Shown: positions 55,257 through 64,000 of the stretch, one piece after another
Numbering within the stretch: position 1 is the stretch's first letter
How the letters are laid out: each line of letters opens with the position of its first letter
NCBI GenBank assembly: GCA_004193595.1
Contig: RPGQ01000001.1
Location: forward strand, 212,318-276,317
DNA length: 64,000 nucleotides
From: Desulfobacteraceae bacterium Eth-SRB2
GTDB lineage: Bacteria; Desulfobacterota; Desulfobacteria; Desulfobacterales; UBA11574
Direction of reading: 5' to 3'
Made by a program: the position numbers and the translations under genes
Notes under the pieces: model-generated
What the model saw: the letters and a program-made list of their open reading frames with translations, nothing else
What the model was told of the DNA's origin: nothing
Databases searched by the model: none

Positions 55257-56006
55257 ATGGGCAACTATATGAATAATATTGAATATTTTCCAGGGATTTA
55301 TGCGCATAAAAAGCCGGGTGCAGCTGAATTGGCGGATCGCTATGTCCGAAAGTGGAATAAAGAACAGAAAAAAATGGAAACCGAGGACATTCAGCCATCA
55401 AAATTATTGCCAATCATTTGTTTATCCCGTATAATTGGTGTTGGAGCTGTTGAGATCGCAGATATTCTGGCAAAGAAAATCGGTTATCGAGTGGTTGATC
55501 GACAGATATTGGAGCATATCACCAACGAAATAAGATTGAGTAATATAACAACCGCTTCTTTTGATAGACGTTATCCGGAAAAAATAAGTGAATATTTATC
55601 ACGGCTTTTTAATGAAAAACCTTTTCCTGACAATGAATATAACAGACATCTGTTTGCTACGATGTTTGCTATTGCGGGTTTGGGACCTACAATTTTTATC
55701 GGTTGGGGAACACACCTTGTGTTGCCTCGTAATCGGGTGATGGGTGTCAGATTGGTTTGTTCAAAAGAGTATCGAACCAAGCGTTGGGCCACGTTACTCA
55801 AAGTTGGCGAGCAAGAAATCCAAAAAAAATTAGAAGAATTGAATTTAAAGCAAAGTTATTTTTATAAAAAAGTTTATAATCTTGAGAAAGTTTCAAGCCA
55901 AGAATTCGATTTGATAATCAATTGCGATTACGTCAAAGAACCGGAATGGGCTGCTGAAATTATCCTTGTAAATTTCAAGAAAAAGTTTGCTTCAGAGATC
56001 CAGTAG
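55257..56006 (+). CDS. Cytidylate kinase-like protein, long form
   Basis: 249 residues. A 60-residue charged N-terminal part is followed by the cytidylate-kinase-like domain (PIICLSRIIGVGAVEIADIL, then KKIGYRVVDRQILEHI). As in the relative at 30293, the phosphate loop has no GKS/T. AAGGAGG lies seven bases before the ATG. It has its own sigma-54 promoter of the shared type. PPDK follows on the same strand 158 bases on and may be co-transcribed. The substrate is unknown; a regulatory or changed nucleotide role is possible. Confidence 0.78.
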   Translation: MGNYMNNIEYFPGIYAHKKPGAAELADRYVRKWNKEQKKMETEDIQPSKLLPIICLSRIIGVGAVEIADILAKKIGYRVVDRQILEHITNEIRLSNITTASFDRRYPEKISEYLSRLFNEKPFPDNEYNRHLFATMFAIAGLGPTIFIGWGTHLVLPRNRVMGVRLVCSKEYRTKRWATLLKVGEQEIQKKLEELNLKQSYFYKKVYNLEKVSSQEFDLIINCDYVKEPEWAAEIILVNFKKKFASEIQ

Positions 56007-56164
56007 CAATTGGTTCCGCCGGGAGAAAGTCGCACTTGCATATATTGGAATTTTGGAGTATTGGGTTTAGCGATATTCAGTTTCTCTGTTAGATTTAAAA
56101 TATAAATTAGAAATCATATATTTTCCACTTTTTTATTCCAACTATTCCATTGGGAGGTATGCGT

Positions 56165-58900
56165 ATGTCAAAAAAATGGGTGTATCTTTTTGATGAAGTT
56201 CAACAGGCTGAAAAATATGCCGAGGCTATCCACTCGGATGTACGCGGGCTTCTCGGAGGAAAGGGGGCAAATCTGGCCGAAATGATACGGATTAACGTTC
56301 CGGTGCCCCCCGGTTTCACCATAACCACCGAAGCCTGCAATGCCTACTTGAGTTCAAAAGAAATTTTTCCGGAAACCATGTGGGAGCAGATGCGAGAGGC
56401 CCTCCGTACCGTGGAAGCCGCCAGCGGCAAAAATTTCGGCGACCCCAAGAATCCCTTACTGGTTTCCTGTCGATCCGGAGCAAAGTTTTCCATGCCGGGA
56501 ATGATGGATACCGTGCTCAACATCGGATTAAACGACCAAACCGTGCAAGGAATGATTGCGTTGACCGGAGACGAACGATTTGTGTTTGATGCATACCGCC
56601 GCCTGATCCAGATGTTCGGAAATGTTGTAATAGGGATACCTGATGAAGTGTTTGAAGAAAAAATAACCGAGGCTCGTAAGAAAGCCGGGGTTAAAACCGA
56701 TGCCCAATTAACAGCTGAGCATTGGAAGTCTTTAGCCGACCAATTCAAAATTATTTTCAAGCGTCATACCAATCAAGCGTTTCCAACCGATCCTTACCAG
56801 CAATTGGAAATGGCAATCGAGGCTGTTTTCAAAAGTTGGAACGGAAAACGGGCCATGGATTACCGTAACGCTGCAGGTATATCCCACGATCTGGGTACGG
56901 CAGTAAATATCATGACCATGGTGTTTGGGAACATGGGTGATGACAGCGCTACCGGCGTTGCTATGACGCGTAATAGTTCGACCGGAGAAAATTGTATTGA
57001 AGGCGATTATTTGACAAACGCACAAGGAGAGGATGTGGTCGCCGGTATCCGTTTGACCAAAGATATCTCGGAATTAAAAGCAGAGATGCCTGAAACATAT
57101 ACGCAATTTCAAAACATAGCTCAGCGCATGGAAACCCATTATCTTGAGATGCAGGACATTGAGTTCACTATTGAAAAGGATAAACTCTGGATACTTCAAA
57201 CGCGTGATGGAAAGCGCACCGCACAAGCGGCCGTCCGCATTGCAGTTGAAATGGTTGAACAAGGACTGATTACCCCTGAACAAGCAGTAATGCGTATCAC
57301 TCCGGAACAGGTGGATTTTTTTCTACATCCACAGTTTGATTTTCATGCCAAAGCCGCCGCAAAAACAAAAGGCAACTTTTTGGCATACGGACTCAACGTT
57401 TCCCCCGGCTCAGCCTGCGGTATGGTCGTGTTTGATGCTGATCTGGCTGAAACCTGGTTCACAAAAGAGGGCAAGGATGTCATCATGGTACGTCCCGAAA
57501 CCAAACCGGATGATGTCCACGGCATGCTGGCAGCCAAGGGAATTCTCACCAGTCGTGGTGGACGGACAAGTCATGCGGCCTTGGTGGCGCGTCAATTCGG
57601 AAAGCCGGCGGTCGTCGGTGTATCAGACCTGGATATTGATATGAATAAACGCGAGATGACAATAAAAAAAGAAATTATAAAAGAAGGCGAATGGATATCC
57701 ATTGACGGCACTTTCGGTGAAGTCTATGCAGGCAAACTGAAAACAACGATCCCGAATATCAAAGATCCCTGGTTAATGAAACTACTGGACTGGGCAGATG
57801 GATTCCGCCGTTTGGGTGTGTGGACCAATGCCGATTACCCTTCAGATGCAAAACGCGCCCTTTCCTATGGTGCAGAAGGAATTGGGTTGTGTCGGACAGA
57901 ACACATGTTTTTTGAGGCCAAGCGACTTCCGTATTTACACAAAATGATTATGGCTGATTTGCCGGTTGAGAGACAAGAAGCTCTCGATGCTCTGTTGCCC
58001 TTTCAACGGGAGGACTTTGCAGGCCTGTTTCGGGTAATGAACGGCCTGCCGGTGATTACCCGTTTGATCGACCCACCCCTGCATGAGTTCTTGCCCAATC
58101 ACGAGGACCTGGTGAATGACTTGACGGATCTGAAGATACGCCTGAGGGATGCAGATACACTTGAGACCGTTGATACGCTGCTCATACAAATTAAAAACAA
58201 GGACCGTATCCTCAAACAGGTAAAAAAACTGAGGGAAACAAATCCCATGCTCGGAATGCGGGGAGTGCGTTTAGGGATTCAGATCCCGGAACTGACGACC
58301 ATGCAAGTTCGAGCCATTTTTGAAGCGGCATGTTTGGTGGCCAAGGAAGGAATAGAGGTTCATCCGGAAATTATGATCCCCCTGACCAGTCATGTCAATG
58401 AACTGAAAGTCCAACGCGAAATGCTCGAGAAGGAAGCCCGCAAGGTCATGGAAGAGCAACACATCGAGATTGATTATAAGTTCGGAACCATGATTGAAAT
58501 ACCCCGTGCAGCGTTAACTGCCGATCAGCTGGCCCAATACGCCGAGTTTTTCTCATTCGGCACCAATGACCTCACCCAAACAACATTCGGCATTTCCAGA
58601 GATGATGCGGAATCGAGTTTTTTGATGAAGTACCTCAGCGCGGAAATACTGACTAAAAATCCCTTCGCCACCATTGATCCGGACGGGGTAGGAGAATTAA
58701 TGGACATTGCCGTAAGAAAAGGACGTTCAGTGAGACCGGATCTGGAATGCGGGATCTGCGGAGAACACGGCGGCGATCCCGAGTCCATCCGAATTTGTCA
58801 TCAGCTCGGTCTGACATACGTATCGTGTTCGCCATTTCGGGTGCCCGTTGCTCGCCTGGCCGCTGCGCACGCCGCCTTGCTTGACCGCGAAACCGAGTAA
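56165..58900 (+). CDS. ppdK: Pyruvate, phosphate dikinase
   Basis: 911 residues, the usual length. The start is ATG 56165, seven bases after GGGAGG. Domains in order: ATP-grasp nucleotide domain (about 15-365; LLGGKGANLAEM), phosphohistidine swivel domain (about 420-520) with catalytic histidine in GGRTSHAALVARQFG, and PEP-binding TIM barrel (about 530-905) with GLCRTEHMFF and the cysteine motif CGICGEHGGDP. It interconverts pyruvate, ATP and phosphate with PEP, AMP and pyrophosphate, useful where energy is limiting. Full length and no missing key residues. Confidence 0.96.
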   Translation: MSKKWVYLFDEVQQAEKYAEAIHSDVRGLLGGKGANLAEMIRINVPVPPGFTITTEACNAYLSSKEIFPETMWEQMREALRTVEAASGKNFGDPKNPLLVSCRSGAKFSMPGMMDTVLNIGLNDQTVQGMIALTGDERFVFDAYRRLIQMFGNVVIGIPDEVFEEKITEARKKAGVKTDAQLTAEHWKSLADQFKIIFKRHTNQAFPTDPYQQLEMAIEAVFKSWNGKRAMDYRNAAGISHDLGTAVNIMTMVFGNMGDDSATGVAMTRNSSTGENCIEGDYLTNAQGEDVVAGIRLTKDISELKAEMPETYTQFQNIAQRMETHYLEMQDIEFTIEKDKLWILQTRDGKRTAQAAVRIAVEMVEQGLITPEQAVMRITPEQVDFFLHPQFDFHAKAAAKTKGNFLAYGLNVSPGSACGMVVFDADLAETWFTKEGKDVIMVRPETKPDDVHGMLAAKGILTSRGGRTSHAALVARQFGKPAVVGVSDLDIDMNKREMTIKKEIIKEGEWISIDGTFGEVYAGKLKTTIPNIKDPWLMKLLDWADGFRRLGVWTNADYPSDAKRALSYGAEGIGLCRTEHMFFEAKRLPYLHKMIMADLPVERQEALDALLPFQREDFAGLFRVMNGLPVITRLIDPPLHEFLPNHEDLVNDLTDLKIRLRDADTLETVDTLLIQIKNKDRILKQVKKLRETNPMLGMRGVRLGIQIPELTTMQVRAIFEAACLVAKEGIEVHPEIMIPLTSHVNELKVQREMLEKEARKVMEEQHIEIDYKFGTMIEIPRAALTADQLAQYAEFFSFGTNDLTQTTFGISRDDAESSFLMKYLSAEILTKNPFATIDPDGVGELMDIAVRKGRSVRPDLECGICGEHGGDPESIRICHQLGLTYVSCSPFRVPVARLAAAHAALLDRETE

Positions 58901-59188
58901 CGCTGTGATCGCAAAACCGATTTCCAAAATTCTACCGCCATATAGCGGGATGAGCGAAGCGAACTTCAGGTCTCGGAATTTCTACAAATTTTTGAAATCA
59001 CGAATCTTTTAATCGCAACCTGTTTGTGCCATCGGAATGGAATAGTGGAATGCTGGAATATTGGGAATAAAAGCGAAAAATAAAATATTGAAATTGCAAA
59101 AAACTCCTTTCCTTCAACTTTGTTCAGGACAAGCTCACCCATCATTCCATTACTCCATTATTCCATCATTCCAATTGGGGCAAAGCCC

Positions 59189-60802
59189 CTATGTTGTTTT
59201 TTTCTTCTGCTCTTCATACCAACGAGAAAACAGTTTATCAAAATACTTCTCGTCTTTAACTATTTCTTTAGTAATTTTGTAGGGTCCTTTAACACCCATA
59301 TAATTTAATGCTGAAGCGCCGGAAAGAAATTTCTTCAGCGTCTCGGATATCTGAATATCGTTCTGTTGGGCATATTGTTCAAAACAATTCTGAACCTCTT
59401 CGTCCAAAATAAGCTCAATCCCGTATTCCTTTTTAAAATTTTCAACAAAATCCGCAAATGGAGACCTCTCCAGCATTTTCAAAAGATAATCTTTAGATCG
59501 TTCGCACAGTTCCCGAGTGACTTCCAACTTTGAAAAATTTAATCCCGGCAGTTCGAATTGGAAATCTGTTAATATGTTTTCCCATACACTGACCAGGGCA
59601 CGAGCCCCCGTCTTTTGGTTTTCTGAAATTTCCGCCACATATTCCACGGCGTCTGAGGTAAAATCCAAATTTATATTGAACAATTTGAATTCCATTTTAT
59701 ACTGATTGAGAATCGAGTCTTCGGTTTCCTGCATGATGCGAATCAAATCGTTTTTGGACAACAAATTGACAAACGTTCTTATAGGGGACCGGCCAATCAA
59801 CTCCGGAAGAAGTCCGAAATTAATAAAATCATCGGCTTCCGCTTCCCTATAAAAGTTTTGCAGCTTGCCTTTTTCGTTCTTTTTTTCGTCCACGGAAAAT
59901 CCTATTATCTCAATACTTCCGTCTTCGCGGACCCTCCCCTTGTGCTGCACTCGTTTTTTTACAATAGATTCCAGGTTGTCGTAAGTCCTTTCAAAAGAAC
60001 CCCCCAATATAAACAGGATGTTTTCCGTACTAATCATGTTGTCTTGTTTGTTGGTTTTTTCTCCCCTTTGCCGGTCCATGGCCTCCTGGATTTGAGAGGC
60101 GGCGGAATACGGGTTGTTTATGGGGACCAGTTTTCTCTCTATGAGTTTTAAGACCGACCGTTGAAACCCTTCTCTGGAAATATCATGTCCGGTGGATGCA
60201 CCGTTTTTTGCCTTTTTATCAATCTCATCAATACATATCAGGCCGCCATACCTGCTGATGAATCTCGCCTGTTCTTCGCGGTTATGTCCGGGGACCAAAT
60301 CAATCAATTCGCGAATCATATCATCTGCACTTTTGCCCACATAGCCGGCTTCCGTATAATCCGTGGCATCAATTATTAGTGTGGGAACTTGTAAAAGATC
60401 TCCTAAAACCTCCACACAATATGTTTTACCGCTTCCTGAAGGTCCGGCGGTAATGGTATTTTTTTTGCGAAATCTTTTTACGGTCTGATAATCCGGATTT
60501 TCGCGAAGATATTTTATCATGGCAAAATGATAGGCGGCGGCAATGGCCAGCCTCTTTTTATATTCTTCTTGACCTATAACATACTTGTCCAAATGCCTTT
60601 TGATTTCTTTAGGGGTATAGATCTTAGGGTCAAGATGGCCAACCGTCTGTTTTTGTGAATCAAATCGTTGTTCCAGAAAGGATTTAAAAGCATCGTCGGC
60701 ATTGTCTCGTGCATCAAGATATGCTTTGGCAGCCTCTTCTTCAGAACAATTATAAGAAGCCATTATTTCTGTTATTGCTTCTCTTGGAATGGATATTTTC
60801 AT
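59189..60802 (-). CDS. ClpX-like AAA+ ATPase lacking the zinc domain
   Basis: 537 residues. The AAA+ module has Walker A GPSGSGKT (residues 120-127), the ClpX-type DATDYTEAGYVGKSADDMI, Walker B LICIDEID (188-195) and a C-terminal lid region. The N-terminal zinc finger of ClpX is replaced by about 60 residues that begin with a small helical part (ITEIMASYNCSEEEAAKAYL). A C-terminal extension of about 110 residues is also unusual. An IGF-type ClpP docking loop is not evident. It may be a protein-remodelling ATPase that does not use ClpP. The upstream 150 bp is a repeat shared with the gene at 61012. Confidence 0.85.
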   Translation of the reverse strand: MKISIPREAITEIMASYNCSEEEAAKAYLDARDNADDAFKSFLEQRFDSQKQTVGHLDPKIYTPKEIKRHLDKYVIGQEEYKKRLAIAAAYHFAMIKYLRENPDYQTVKRFRKKNTITAGPSGSGKTYCVEVLGDLLQVPTLIIDATDYTEAGYVGKSADDMIRELIDLVPGHNREEQARFISRYGGLICIDEIDKKAKNGASTGHDISREGFQRSVLKLIERKLVPINNPYSAASQIQEAMDRQRGEKTNKQDNMISTENILFILGGSFERTYDNLESIVKKRVQHKGRVREDGSIEIIGFSVDEKKNEKGKLQNFYREAEADDFINFGLLPELIGRSPIRTFVNLLSKNDLIRIMQETEDSILNQYKMEFKLFNINLDFTSDAVEYVAEISENQKTGARALVSVWENILTDFQFELPGLNFSKLEVTRELCERSKDYLLKMLERSPFADFVENFKKEYGIELILDEEVQNCFEQYAQQNDIQISETLKKFLSGASALNYMGVKGPYKITKEIVKDEKYFDKLFSRWYEEQKKKTT

Positions 60803-60814
60803 AAGCGCTATCTC

Positions 60815-60962
60815 GTGTGTAATTCACTGATGTTGGTTAACAGCGGTTATTTATTACTTTCCATCGGAATTCGAAGGTCTGGTTTCAGGTGTCGGGTGTC
60901 GGGTGTCGGGTGTCAGAAGGACGAACGTAAGAGCTGACACCTGAACACTGACACCTGAAACC
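60815..60962. repeat. 150-bp repeat upstream of the ClpX-like gene (copy 1)
   Basis: From GTGTGTAATTCACTGATGTT to GACACCTGAAACC this matches 62048-62201 almost throughout. It contains GGTGTCG heptamers facing inverted copies. It begins 13 bases upstream of the start codon at 60802. Confidence 0.85.
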
Positions 60963-61011
60963 TATGCCTCGAGAAGGCTTCACCACGCCCGATAATGTCC
61001 AAAAAAAAGAC

Positions 61012-62022
61012 CTATTTTTCTGTCATGTTACGAGATCTGTTCTTACTAAAAACTCGAATTAATCTATCCGTATCCTTTTCTGTGTGTATTTTTGCGGTTA
61101 AGCTGTCTTCCCATGGCAATAAAACTTCAGGATCGGTTACCACAGCCACTGCACATTTGGACCGGAAGCTGACACGTTCCACCACACTCCCGGCATACCA
61201 TTTTCCGGCCTTTTCTTTGGTATGGGACCCCATGGCTATGAAATCCACATCCTTTTTATCTGCATATTTTAATATTTCCAGATGGGGCAAGGCACCTCCC
61301 CGAACACTATATTCATGATCTGTCCTTTCGAGGAACTCATGGCAAAACTCCTGGAGTCTTTGCTTACCGGCGTCCCTATCTGCTTCATAATCAGCTTTAG
61401 AATATTTGGGAATCGGAGGGACGGGTATCATGTGAAATGGGAAAAGCTTTGAGCCGTACTCTTGACCTAATTTTACTGCCAAGCATAATGCACATTCACA
61501 AGATCTTGAAAAGTCGATACCCACCAGAATTCTTTTAAACGCCAGTCCTTGCTTTTGAACGGACGGATTAACAATCATTACCGGACAATTTTCACGCATG
61601 ATAACGCCTTCTACAGTACTCCCGATCTTTCCGACCACTCTGACCACTCCTTTCTCCTCAGCCCTGGTGGAATGGGGGCCTAATACAATCAGGTCTGTAG
61701 TAATTTGCCGTGCCCATCTCAAAATCTCCTCCCAGGGAAAGCCGGGGGTTACCCTGATCTCATAATTTCCGTAAGATTTCAGGATGTTGGCATAGACTTT
61801 CTTTATCTCTTCCGTCACCGCTTCTTGGTACGCTGCTCCGGTTACCATCTCCTCTCCGGTCTTAAAATGTTTTATTAAATTCCGATTGTCCGCAGATGTG
61901 GATTCCAGCACATGAATAATGTACAATTTTCCATTGTTTTGTTCAGCGATTCGGGCGGCAGTCAAAACCGTTGCATCAAGAACGGTTACCCTGTCAATTG
62001 CTGCTAACACGTTAGTAAACAT
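61012..62022 (-). CDS. Tandem universal stress protein
   Basis: 336 residues with two UspA domains (about 1-155 and 160-320). The first has FTNVLAAIDRVTVLDATVLT and GPHSTRAEEKGVV; the second has FKRILVGIDFSRSCECALCL and MGSHTKEKAGKWYAGSVVER, the ATP-binding loop. GGGGGGGG-rich ribosome site precedes the ATG. It differs clearly from the tandem protein at 53576. The upstream repeat is shared with the ClpX-like gene downstream, so both may share regulation. Confidence 0.9.
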   Translation of the reverse strand: MFTNVLAAIDRVTVLDATVLTAARIAEQNNGKLYIIHVLESTSADNRNLIKHFKTGEEMVTGAAYQEAVTEEIKKVYANILKSYGNYEIRVTPGFPWEEILRWARQITTDLIVLGPHSTRAEEKGVVRVVGKIGSTVEGVIMRENCPVMIVNPSVQKQGLAFKRILVGIDFSRSCECALCLAVKLGQEYGSKLFPFHMIPVPPIPKYSKADYEADRDAGKQRLQEFCHEFLERTDHEYSVRGGALPHLEILKYADKKDVDFIAMGSHTKEKAGKWYAGSVVERVSFRSKCAVAVVTDPEVLLPWEDSLTAKIHTEKDTDRLIRVFSKNRSRNMTEK

Positions 62023-62047
62023 TTCCCCCCCCTTTCTGATCGTCCGG

Positions 62048-62201
62048 GTGTGTAATTCACTGATGTTGGTTAAGCGGTCATTTATTACTTTCCATCGGAA
62101 TTCGAAAGTCTGGTTTCAGGTGTCGGGTGTCAGGTGTCAGGTGTCAGGTGTCAGGAGGACGAACGTAAGAGCTGACACCTGAACACTGACACCTGAAACC
62201 T
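62048..62201. repeat. 150-bp repeat upstream of the stress protein gene (copy 2)
   Basis: Second copy of 60815-60962, 25 bases before the start codon at 62022, with four GGTGTCA-type heptamers in tandem where copy 1 has fewer. Confidence 0.85.
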
Positions 62202-62254
62202 GGATTGCTCGAGCTAAATCACCAACAATCTTGATTTACACCCATGGTCCGGTG

Positions 62255-63901
62255 TTACACGCCGGATGTTCTTCCTCTAAACGGGGTGTTCTTTACAATG
62301 CGGGATGAGCTTCCCGCCCGAATATTCTCTCTATCTGATATCATATTATCCTGCGACAGTATCTTCTGTATGTTCTCTTTCAAAGGTCTTTGGGTATCTA
62401 CAGGGATGTGTATCTCATCAGGAATCTCATTCAATGGCTCAAAGCGTTTTTTAAACGGTTCAAAGTGCCGAATACGGGCATCGGAGATGGAAGGTCCTGT
62501 CCGGCGCTTTATGAGACGTGCTTTGGATAAATTTACCCCTGATAAACATTCGACAAAGATAATGTTTACATCCGTGTCCATAGCCAGGCGTAAGGCCTCA
62601 CCCCGTTGATGGGTATTACTGAAAGTTGCATCTAATATTACTGAAGCGCCTTTTTCGATTTCCTCCTGGGCAAGTAACAGGAGTTTTCCATAGGTAAGAG
62701 AACTGGCCCCTTTGGAATATATGCCTTTTTCAAACGGTACATCCATAAAGTCATGAGGTTTCAACCCAAACAACTCTTTTCGAACCAAATCCGAACAAAA
62801 AACCTTAATATTAAGAATTCTGGATAATTCATTAGAAATTGTACTTTTCCCCGAGGCAGGCATGCCGCAGACAACCCAGAGAATCGGTCGGGTGAACCGT
62901 AACGCATATCCGTAGGCAAGATCCATGTATCGGTCAATTTCTCTACGAATTCGTGCGGTTCCCCAATCCCCAATAGATGCATTTTCCAGCCGCAAGCAAT
63001 TCACCTTGGTACGAATAAGCGCTCGATAACACTTGTAGAAATCAATCAAAACAAACATATCAGAGTCATTTGCATATTGGGCAAAAAAATTAATCAGATG
63101 TCTTGCCATCTCCGGAAAACCTTCGAAATCCAGGTCCATGGCCAGAAAAGCCAAATCAGATGCCATATCCGAGTATCGGTAACGTTCATTAAATTCTATA
63201 CAATCAATAATCTGAATTCCGTTATCAAAATAGATATGTCCGGACCTTAAATCACCGTGGCAATCGCAAATTTTTCCATTTTCTGTCCGATGTAGAAAAA
63301 GTGTCTTCCTCCGGATCAAAAATGAGCGTGTTGCTGCATGTATGACATGAAATATCCGATCGTTAAACATCTCTCCTGCAAATTTTTCCATTTGCCCGAA
63401 GTTTTCCTCGCATTTGGCGCGTATGGTTTCCCATGAACCAAAAGCAGTGATTTTTTCACCCCTAGGGGAATATTGGTAAAAATCGGCAAGCATTCGGGCC
63501 AACCGCTCAATTAATGTATTGTCGATTTTTCCGCCTTTAAGCATCCGAATCAGTGAACAATTTTCAGGCAGCTGGCGCATTTTTACCGCATATTCAACCG
63601 GTTTTCCTGGCCCGGAGATAGAATATCGACCATCTTTAAAGCTTATGGCAACAACCCCTAAATAGATATTGTGTGACAGGCGACGATTTAGAGTCGTTTC
63701 CTGATGACAATAATAGTTGCGCTTTGCCAATGTGGTATAATCCAAAAATTCCAGATTAACCGATTTCTTAATTTTATAGACATAGTCGCCGGTCAAAAAA
63801 ACTTTGGAAATGTGTGTTTCACGTTGCTCTATCTTGGAAACAGCATGCGGATAAAAGCCGGGCTTTTCCATTAATTGAAAAATTTTTTCTTGATGATTCA
63901 T
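62255..63901 (-). CDS. Phosphotransferase-like / P-loop kinase fusion protein
   Basis: 548 residues in two halves. The N-terminal part (about 1-340) has an aminoglycoside-phosphotransferase-like core: CDCHGDLRSGHIYFDN, then IIDCIEFNERYRYSDMASDL. The C-terminal part (about 345-520) is a small P-loop kinase: CGMPASGKSTISNELS, then VILDATFSNTHQR. This fusion is widespread in bacteria and annotated as a bifunctional phosphotransferase/ATP-binding protein; substrates are not known. It stands alone near the window end. Not an antibiotic resistance call. Confidence 0.85.
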   Translation of the reverse strand: MNHQEKIFQLMEKPGFYPHAVSKIEQRETHISKVFLTGDYVYKIKKSVNLEFLDYTTLAKRNYYCHQETTLNRRLSHNIYLGVVAISFKDGRYSISGPGKPVEYAVKMRQLPENCSLIRMLKGGKIDNTLIERLARMLADFYQYSPRGEKITAFGSWETIRAKCEENFGQMEKFAGEMFNDRIFHVIHAATRSFLIRRKTLFLHRTENGKICDCHGDLRSGHIYFDNGIQIIDCIEFNERYRYSDMASDLAFLAMDLDFEGFPEMARHLINFFAQYANDSDMFVLIDFYKCYRALIRTKVNCLRLENASIGDWGTARIRREIDRYMDLAYGYALRFTRPILWVVCGMPASGKSTISNELSRILNIKVFCSDLVRKELFGLKPHDFMDVPFEKGIYSKGASSLTYGKLLLLAQEEIEKGASVILDATFSNTHQRGEALRLAMDTDVNIIFVECLSGVNLSKARLIKRRTGPSISDARIRHFEPFKKRFEPLNEIPDEIHIPVDTQRPLKENIQKILSQDNMISDRENIRAGSSSRIVKNTPFRGRTSGV

Positions 63902-63942
63902 TTTTTATTTGGCACTCAATCCGCTTATGGCATTATGCGGCT

Positions 63943-64000
63943 GTAAATCAAGACTGTCGGTTGCTGAGATTGCCATGGCTATTTGGTGTCAGGTGTCAGG
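63943..64000. repeat. Dispersed repeat cut by the window end
   Basis: TGTAAATCAAGACTG through the terminal GGTGTCAGGTGTCAGG is a relative of the minus strand of 50541-50612. A shorter related piece is at about 62205-62240. Confidence 0.7.

Overview
The window reads as chromosome of a sulfate-reducing deltaproteobacterium, most likely of the Desulfobacterales. This is inferred from the gene mix, not from a marker gene: several TSUP (TauE/SafE) and DASS/SLC13 permeases of the kinds used for sulfate or carboxylate uptake, many sensor kinases and receiver-only response regulators, sigma-54 promoters, pyruvate phosphate dikinase, an ADP-forming acyl-CoA synthetase with a GNAT domain, and many dispersed short repeats.

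Layout. 1-6,000: a cut GTPase gene, a TSUP permease, a decayed duplicate of a response-regulator locus, a truncated LamG-type gene and a damaged FG-GAP/thrombospondin-type-3 gene. 6,000-12,900: DASS permease, histidine kinase and receiver in one operon, then kinase plus receiver. 12,900-19,500: two cation:proton antiporters opposite an EIIA-like and a PII-like regulator, then a PEP-utilising-domain protein. 19,600-29,700: receiver + TSUP operon and a seven-gene operon (four receivers, a sensor kinase, a receiver-kinase and a DASS permease). 30,300-31,850: CBS-domain response regulator and a cytidylate-kinase-like protein. 32,500-45,500: an integron cassette array with at least 16 attC-like sites, rich in toxin-antitoxin pairs and unknown genes. 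48,400-49,800: the integron integrase gene, inactivated. 50,600-64,000: acyl-CoA synthetase, two tandem universal stress proteins, a second cytidylate-kinase-like gene, pyruvate phosphate dikinase, a ClpX-like AAA+ protein and a phosphotransferase/P-loop kinase fusion.

The two main discoveries are these. (1) Eight sites, one of them decayed, share a sigma-54 -24/-12 promoter preceded by the palindrome TTTACANNNTGTAAA at a nearly constant gap of 104-108 bp. They tie together the permease/kinase/receiver operons, the CBS regulator, the stress protein/acyl-CoA synthetase operon and the second cytidylate-kinase-like gene (perhaps with PPDK). The activator that would bind the palindrome is not encoded here. 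(2) The integron lies in the 'inverse' layout (intI on the same strand as most cassettes, which follow its 3' end). Its integrase has been killed twice: by an in-frame TGA and by a 147-bp inverted-repeat element with 5-bp target duplication inserted beside the catalytic tyrosine codon, so the array is probably frozen unless another integrase acts on it.

One recombination history links both parts: the segment at 1325-2497 copies the CBS regulator locus, a group II intron reverse-transcriptase remnant and the last codons of hicA, but lacks the two cassettes that separate them at 32,400-34,058.
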